A program made the position numbers and the translations under genes. The notes below the pieces were generated by a model that did not search any database, was not told the origin of the DNA, and saw only the letters and a list, made by a program, of their open reading frames with translations. This document shows positions 58,425-64,000 of a stretch of DNA of 64,000 bases, piece by piece (position 1 is the stretch's first letter; each line of letters opens with the position of its first letter). Source of the DNA: Zea mays (Eukaryota; Streptophyta; Magnoliopsida; Poales; Poaceae); NCBI RefSeq assembly GCF_902167145.1, contig NC_050101.1:176944428-177008427 (forward strand), given 5' to 3'.

Positions 58425-58456
58425 TATCCCGGTCCTTCAGGCGAACCAGGTTGGTC

Positions 58457-61673
<3,217 letters not shown>

Positions 61674-61914
61674 AATCCTTGCCGAAGTTGTGGTGCTTTC
61701 CTGCGCGACGCTTTCGAACCGTTTTTATTATGTCGCCATTTTCTTTCCCTGTGCCACCACCCTGATGAATGAAGAAGGCCTGAGCTAGGCGAACATCTGC
61801 AGGCTGCAGCAGTATGCCAAATCATTATCATTACCGTTACCATTACCAATTGGAGATTGCCGTAGATTTCCGCGATTATGGGAACTCATTTACCTGATTA
61901 TCTGATACGTTTGA

Positions 61915-61920
61915 AATAAA
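61915..61920 (+). terminator. Polyadenylation signal of the ICDH gene
   Basis: AATAAA, 242 bp after the stop codon. It gives a 3' UTR of about 260 nt. Canonical motif at a usual distance. Confidence 0.6.
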
Positions 61921-62095
61921 AGGTCGCCCATTAGAATGATTTCTGGTTGTCTCTTCATCTGTGCCCGATTTCGTGCTAGCCATTGGATTTTTGTCAATTT
62001 CAAAATACACGTTACCGGCTTTCATCGTTCTAAACGTTGGAATTGGTTTGTGACACCTTTTCTGACATGTTCCTGCAGACTGCGCCGCTAAATCG

Positions 62096-62359
62096 GATGT
62101 TTGGTACTAGTTAAAAAGTATTAGATACAATCTAATTATAAAACTAAGTACATAATGGAGACACAATACTACCTTATTAATCCTAATTAATCCATGATTC
62201 ATCCATGTGATGCTATAGTAAACATTTGCTAATTATATATTAATTAGTTTTAATAAATGCTATAGTAAACATTTGCTAAGTACATAATGAGTAGCTTTTA
62301 TCTGTACAATTAGGTTTGTAATTAGATTATTTAATGCTCGTAGGTGACAATCAAACATC
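62096..62359. mobile_element. Inverted-repeat MITE-like element, ~264 bp
   Basis: The ends GATGTTTGGTACTAG and, as reverse complement, GATGTTTGATTGTCA pair at the outer bases, and inner parts (TCTAATTA(T/C)AAA) pair again. Inside, ATGCTATAGTAAACATTTGC occurs twice (near 62212 and 62260). No convincing target duplication was found, so the class is open. Confidence 0.5.
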
Positions 62360-62767
62360 TGACACGAACACAGAAGTAATTGATGGATTTTGAAAAACAA
62401 TAGCTGAGAGGGTGACGATTGGAGAGCTACCTACCTGTTGGAATTAGAGACTTCGTCCATCTAGATTCCAGAACTACTTTTTGTTAGGACTAGCAGTCAG
62501 CACTACTATGGAGTTGTTTGTCAGATAACGTCAGTGTCAATGAGCGAGAATGATGCTCCGAAGCCAGGTGAGAACGAACAATGAATGCATCACGATCACG
62601 AGCAGCAGTAGGATAGGAGAGAAGCAGGAAGCACACATCAAATTTAATTTAAACACTGTTTGCAAATTTGCGATGTTATCACCAAACCTAACATAGGCAC
62701 GACGCGTCCTCCATGCGAATGCAACAACTCAAGCGAACTGCGCGCACATGCATTCCATTCCACCACC
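62360..62767. other. Intergenic DNA between ICDH and MADS (convergent genes)
   Basis: No gene is seen. It should contain the MADS 3' UTR at its right end; no canonical AATAAA on the minus strand is evident close to the stop. Confidence 0.4.
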
Positions 62768-63511
62768 TCACGAGGGGCCGCCGGCGCCGAGGATGGCAGC
62801 AGCCTGTCCCCCGAACCCCTGCAGGTCGACGCCAGCGAATCCTGGAGGCGGCGGCACCTGCACGCCGATGCCAAACGCGCCGACGTCGAAGGCCACACCA
62901 CCACCGCCAAGCTGGGCCGCTGGCTGCTGCTGCTGTCGGCCCCTGCGCCCGACGAGCAGCGCGTCACGCAGCAGCTGATCGGCGCTGGCGGCCACAGCGG
63001 CCTGCACGCCGGCCAGCGCGGCCCAGAACGCGACCAGGTCGTCGTGGCCCATGGCGCCCAGGTCCGCGTCGATCCACGCCATGGCGGGGCTCCCGGCCTC
63101 GCGCTCCTTCCGGATGGCCTCGTCCGCGCGCTCCTGCCTCGCCTTCTCCGCGTCCAGCTGCGCGCGCAGGTCGCCGTGCTGGCGGTTCAGCTCGGAGACC
63201 GCGCGGTCCTCGCCGCCGCCGGCGGAGGAGTGGCCGGCACCGGCACCGGCACCGGCAGGCGAGGGGGTGGACGAGGCGAGGAAGCGGTCGACGACGGACT
63301 CCACCGAGGGGTGGCCGAACGAGAAGGCCTTGCCGGCGGGGGAGAAGACGACGGCGGCCACGTCGGCGCCGCATAGGATGGAGAGCTCGCTGGCCTTCTT
63401 GAACAGCCCCGCGCGCCGCTTGGAGAAGCACACCTGCCGTGCCTCGTCGCTCTCTATGCGCCGGATCTCGATTTTCTGCCGCCCCATGCTCGGCCGCCGT
63501 GGAGGCGCCAT
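62768..63511 (-). CDS. Type I (M-alpha-like) MADS-box transcription factor
   Basis: An intronless frame of 247 codons, ATG at 63511, stop at 62768. The MADS domain spans about residues 10-68: [40 protein letters not shown], then [20 protein letters not shown]. Wording and single-exon structure match the M-alpha group (AGL62, AGL61, AGL23 and relatives) rather than the MIKC group; no K-box is present. A short charged helix likely to form a coiled coil follows ([18 protein letters not shown]), then a Gly/Ala/Gln/Pro-rich tail. A Gly-Ala run (GAGAGAGAG) separates the MADS box from the helix. M-alpha proteins act in the nucleus, dimerise with other type I MADS proteins and mostly function in female gametophyte and endosperm. 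That role is inferred from the family. Confidence 0.92.
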   Translation of the reverse strand: MAPPRRPSMGRQKIEIRRIESDEARQVCFSKRRAGLFKKASELSILCGADVAAVVFSPAGKAFSFGHPSVESVVDRFLASSTPSPAGAGAGAGHSSAGGGEDRAVSELNRQHGDLRAQLDAEKARQERADEAIRKEREAGSPAMAWIDADLGAMGHDDLVAFWAALAGVQAAVAASADQLLRDALLVGRRGRQQQQPAAQLGGGGVAFDVGAFGIGVQVPPPPGFAGVDLQGFGGQAAAILGAGGPS

Positions 63512-63591
63512 TGCTAGCGCAGTGCGTACGTCGCCGGCCGGTCAGCTACTAACCGGAGGAACACTCTGTATTGTGGCTGCAGTAGTTCATC

Positions 63592-63599
63592 ATTTATAG
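63592..63599 (-). promoter_or_regulatory. TATA box of the MADS gene
   Basis: On the minus strand CTATAAAT, about 80 bp upstream of the ATG. It predicts a very short 5' UTR of about 50 nt. Confidence 0.6.
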
Positions 63600-64000
63600 T
63601 ATAGCTAACGCTGCAAGGTAAACCACTGAGGCAGATTATGAGAAATTAGAAGGCATGGGTTGTCGCTTCTGAGGATCCAAACAAAGAGGATTAACTAGGT
63701 GTAGTTCAAGCTGTATGCACACATATTCCAGATGCTAATGCTAAATGAGGGATGAGTTTAAACACTGAGCTGTTAAATTGTAATGTTCTGTGTGAGGAAT
63801 GTAACGTTTTGTGCGAGAAAATTGGTGTTTAATGAAGCATAATTAGATAGTGTTTATTGTAGTCCATAAGCACCAACATGTTGGATACAAGAAGGATACG
63901 AGCTGAAATTAGATCGCATTTATATTAGCATGTTGTGCCAATTTATGTGCTGTCATATTTTGCTATCCATTAACCTTGCCGCCATGACAGGTATTTCCTG
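63600..64000. other. Upstream flank of the MADS gene
   Basis: AT-rich intergenic DNA with no gene or repeat that I can support. TAATGTTCTGTGTGAGGAATG and TAACGTTTTGTGCGAGAAA (about 63780-63822) form a short diverged tandem pair. Confidence 0.4.

Noticed and set aside
58274..58456. In-frame 61-codon N-terminal extension of ICDH that looks like a transit peptide (Ser/Ala/Arg-rich)
   Set aside because: It would start at GTG, not ATG, and lies at or upstream of the likely transcription start. There is no in-frame upstream ATG, so the cytosolic start at 58457 is kept.

Overview
This is a 64 kb piece of a grass nuclear genome, almost certainly maize (Zea mays) or a very close relative. The evidence is the split-gene structure (a 15-exon isocitrate dehydrogenase gene), plant-specific gene families (AP2/ERF, DYW-class PPR, type I MADS), Harbinger/Tourist-type MITEs, and Ji- and Opie-type Sirevirus (Ty1/copia) retrotransposons, which are hallmarks of maize. 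The species is inferred from the repeat families; no database search was possible.

Layout. Positions 1-426 hold the 5' part of an AP2/ERF transcription factor gene on the minus strand, which runs off the left edge. 427-5485 is its upstream intergenic DNA, with one Harbinger-type MITE, a (CAG)10 run and a GC-rich stretch. 5486-49648 is a nested stack of retrotransposons. A probable solo LTR of about 3.2 kb (TSD AGAAC) was split by a Ty3/gypsy element of TAT type (5877-46826, minus strand, TSD ATAGG). Three Sireviruses, all on the minus strand, then entered that element: a Ji-type copy in its left LTR (6508-15704, TSD GATGG), a second Ji-type copy between its RNase H and integrase (22160-30302, TSD RGTGG) and an Opie-type copy in its right LTR (36034-45558, TSD AGTGT).

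From 49649 to the right edge the window is gene space: MITEs and a hairpin (49838-52225), an intronless DYW-class PPR gene (minus, 53256-55304), a cytosolic NADP-dependent isocitrate dehydrogenase gene (plus, 58457-61673), and an intronless type I (M-alpha-like) MADS-box gene (minus, 62768-63511).

The host genes show no operon-like or pathway relationship: a stress/development-type transcription factor, an organelle RNA-editing factor candidate, a central-metabolism enzyme and a probable reproductive transcription factor. The PPR and ICDH genes are divergent across about 3.1 kb; ICDH and MADS are convergent across about 1.1 kb. None of the retrotransposons appears autonomous as read: each carries nonsense codons, frameshifts or deletions. 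The main points of interest are the dated nesting order, a chimeric LTR, LTR tandem repeats that differ in copy number, a C-to-T decay signature, and a conserved gag-pol junction that resembles a 3' splice site.
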